Assembly (NCBI GenBank): GCA_030671645.1 | Contig: DAOVHV010000040.1 | Span: 1-7,775 of the forward strand | DNA from: a bacterium | GTDB lineage: Bacteria > Bipolaricaulota > Bipolaricaulia > UBA7950 > UBA9294 | Length of the DNA stretch: 7,775 nt | Reading direction: 5' to 3' | Shown: piece by piece, positions 7,015 through 7,775 of the stretch | Layout of the letters: each line of letters opens with the position of its first letter | How positions within the stretch are numbered: the first letter of the stretch is position 1 | The notes under the pieces: generated by a model | Seen by the model: only the letters and a program-made list of their open reading frames with translations | The model's database searches: none | What the model was told of the DNA's origin: nothing | Made by a program: the position numbers and the translations under genes

Positions 7015-7775
7015 CTATCGCGCGGGCATCAAGAGCAGCGTAATCGTTCTCAAGCTGAGTATCGTCGATACGAACACCGTTGTTGCTGCCAGCTCCGTGT
7101 TCCTCCGATGCTCCGTCGCCAGGATGAGAGCGTTGACGGCACTCGGCATACCGGCTTTCACTATCAGAACGGACTGAAGCAGGCCTTCAACTCCCAGCAA
7201 CCGCGTGAGTCCCCATCCTAACAGCGGTGGAATAGTGAGTTTGATTGCGCTCAACAGGATTGAACCCCCTCCGAAGTGGTGCGGCCGAACGCGTGAAAGT
7301 TGTATTCCCGACATCAGAAGCTGCTCCGGAATCGCCGCGCCGGCCAATAGATCGACAGCCCGGAACACGCTCAAGGGCAAATCGACTGATGCTGTTCGTA
7401 GGAGCATGGCTAGAAGGAATGCATAAACGTACGGCGCCTTGAGGATTTGGGCAATTCCTCGATGCCACGGCATCCCTTTGTGCCAAGATGCGACTCCAAT
7501 CCCCAGCGTTGCCGGCATCATGATGGAAATCAGAACGAACACGATACCGAGAGCGAATCCTTGATCACCAAGGGCAAGAAGCAACACCGGAAGCCTGTAG
7601 TTCCCGCAATTGGCGAACGTTGATACCAATGTGCCGGAGGCTTGCGTATCTCCATCCCAGCCGCACATATATGTCCGACGAGGCGCGAGATGCCAACATG
7701 ATGCCCTGGAGAAGAAGGACGAACAAGCCGATCGAGACGGCATTGCTGATCGAGATGTCAGACGCATAGATTGAC
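7015..7775 (-). CDS. AEC-family (auxin efflux carrier) transporter, 3' portion with an apparent frameshift
   Basis: About 250 C-terminal residues of a membrane transporter are visible; the gene runs off the right edge. AEC proteins export or exchange small organic anions and related metabolites. Family-like features are FANCGNYRLPVLLLALGDQG (variant of NxGNxGLP), then several hydrophobic helices, AAIPEQLLMSGIQL, LIVKAGMPSAVNALILATEH and the final helix FVSTILSLRTITLLL. From about 7656 to the stop at 7015 all this is in one frame. From 7774 to about 7656 that frame gives a basic, non-membrane peptide, while the frame shifted by one base reads SIYASDISISNAVSIGLF and VLLLQGIMLASRA, a proper AEC-like membrane helix. 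One surplus base near the plus-strand CCC at 7656-7658 would join the two. Also odd are Arg for Gly in the NxGN motif and Arg in the last helix. It is either a decaying gene or a sequence error. It precedes hyuA by 40 bases (preferred start), so co-transcription is likely. Confidence 0.75.
   Translation of the reverse strand, partial: QSMRLTSRSAMPSRSACSSFFSRASCWHLAPRRTYMCGWDGDTQASGTLVSTFANCGNYRLPVLLLALGDQGFALGIVFVLISIMMPATLGIGVASWHKGMPWHRGIAQILKAPYVYAFLLAMLLRTASVDLPLSVFRAVDLLAGAAIPEQLLMSGIQLSRVRPHHFGGGSILLSAIKLTIPPLLGWGLTRLLGVEGLLQSVLIVKAGMPSAVNALILATEHRRNTELAATTVFVSTILSLRTITLLLMPAR

Noticed and set aside
1..7775. Frequent GATC and CGATCG words across the window
   Set aside because: They fall mostly inside coding sequence and look like the result of common Asp/Ile/Arg codons; without genome-wide counts no signal can be claimed.

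Overview
The window shows ordinary bacterial chromosome with tightly packed genes, moderately GC-rich by eye, and GTG as well as ATG starts. Several genes have clear GGAG-type ribosome-binding sites. The phylum cannot be fixed from this much sequence. A lipobox protein without Asp at +2 would suit a Gram-negative cell, but that is weak evidence. I see no tRNA, rRNA, CRISPR array, insertion sequence or phage gene.

There are four transcriptional blocks. (1) Bases 2-1671, plus strand: the 3' part of hypD and a complete hypE, translationally coupled by an ATGA overlap. These are the last steps of [NiFe]-hydrogenase cofactor assembly; the rest of the hyp cluster presumably lies upstream of the window. 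(2) Bases 1836-2684, minus strand: an Fpg/Nei-family DNA glycosylase of a divergent subfamily, convergent with hypE. The 164-base gap between them and the glycosylase 3' end hold three hairpins. (3) Bases 2825-3283, plus strand: a small unrecognised lipoprotein, divergent from the glycosylase. (4) Bases 7775-3307, minus strand: an AEC-family transporter, then hyuA and hyuB, read in that order. hyuA and hyuB again overlap by ATGA. They encode the two subunits of an ATP-dependent hydantoinase/oxoprolinase-type enzyme. The transporter sits 40 bases upstream of the preferred hyuA start and could move the substrate or product, but its substrate and that of the enzyme cannot be read from sequence.

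The least ordinary points are these. The AEC transporter gene appears frameshifted: its N-terminal membrane segment lies in a different frame from the rest, and two arginines sit where the family does not usually have them. The glycosylase keeps the catalytic residues and zinc finger but lacks the usual lesion-recognition residues. A promoter-like element placed for an almost leaderless transcript precedes hyuA, where no Shine-Dalgarno sequence is visible. I found no convincing evidence of an undescribed multi-gene system.
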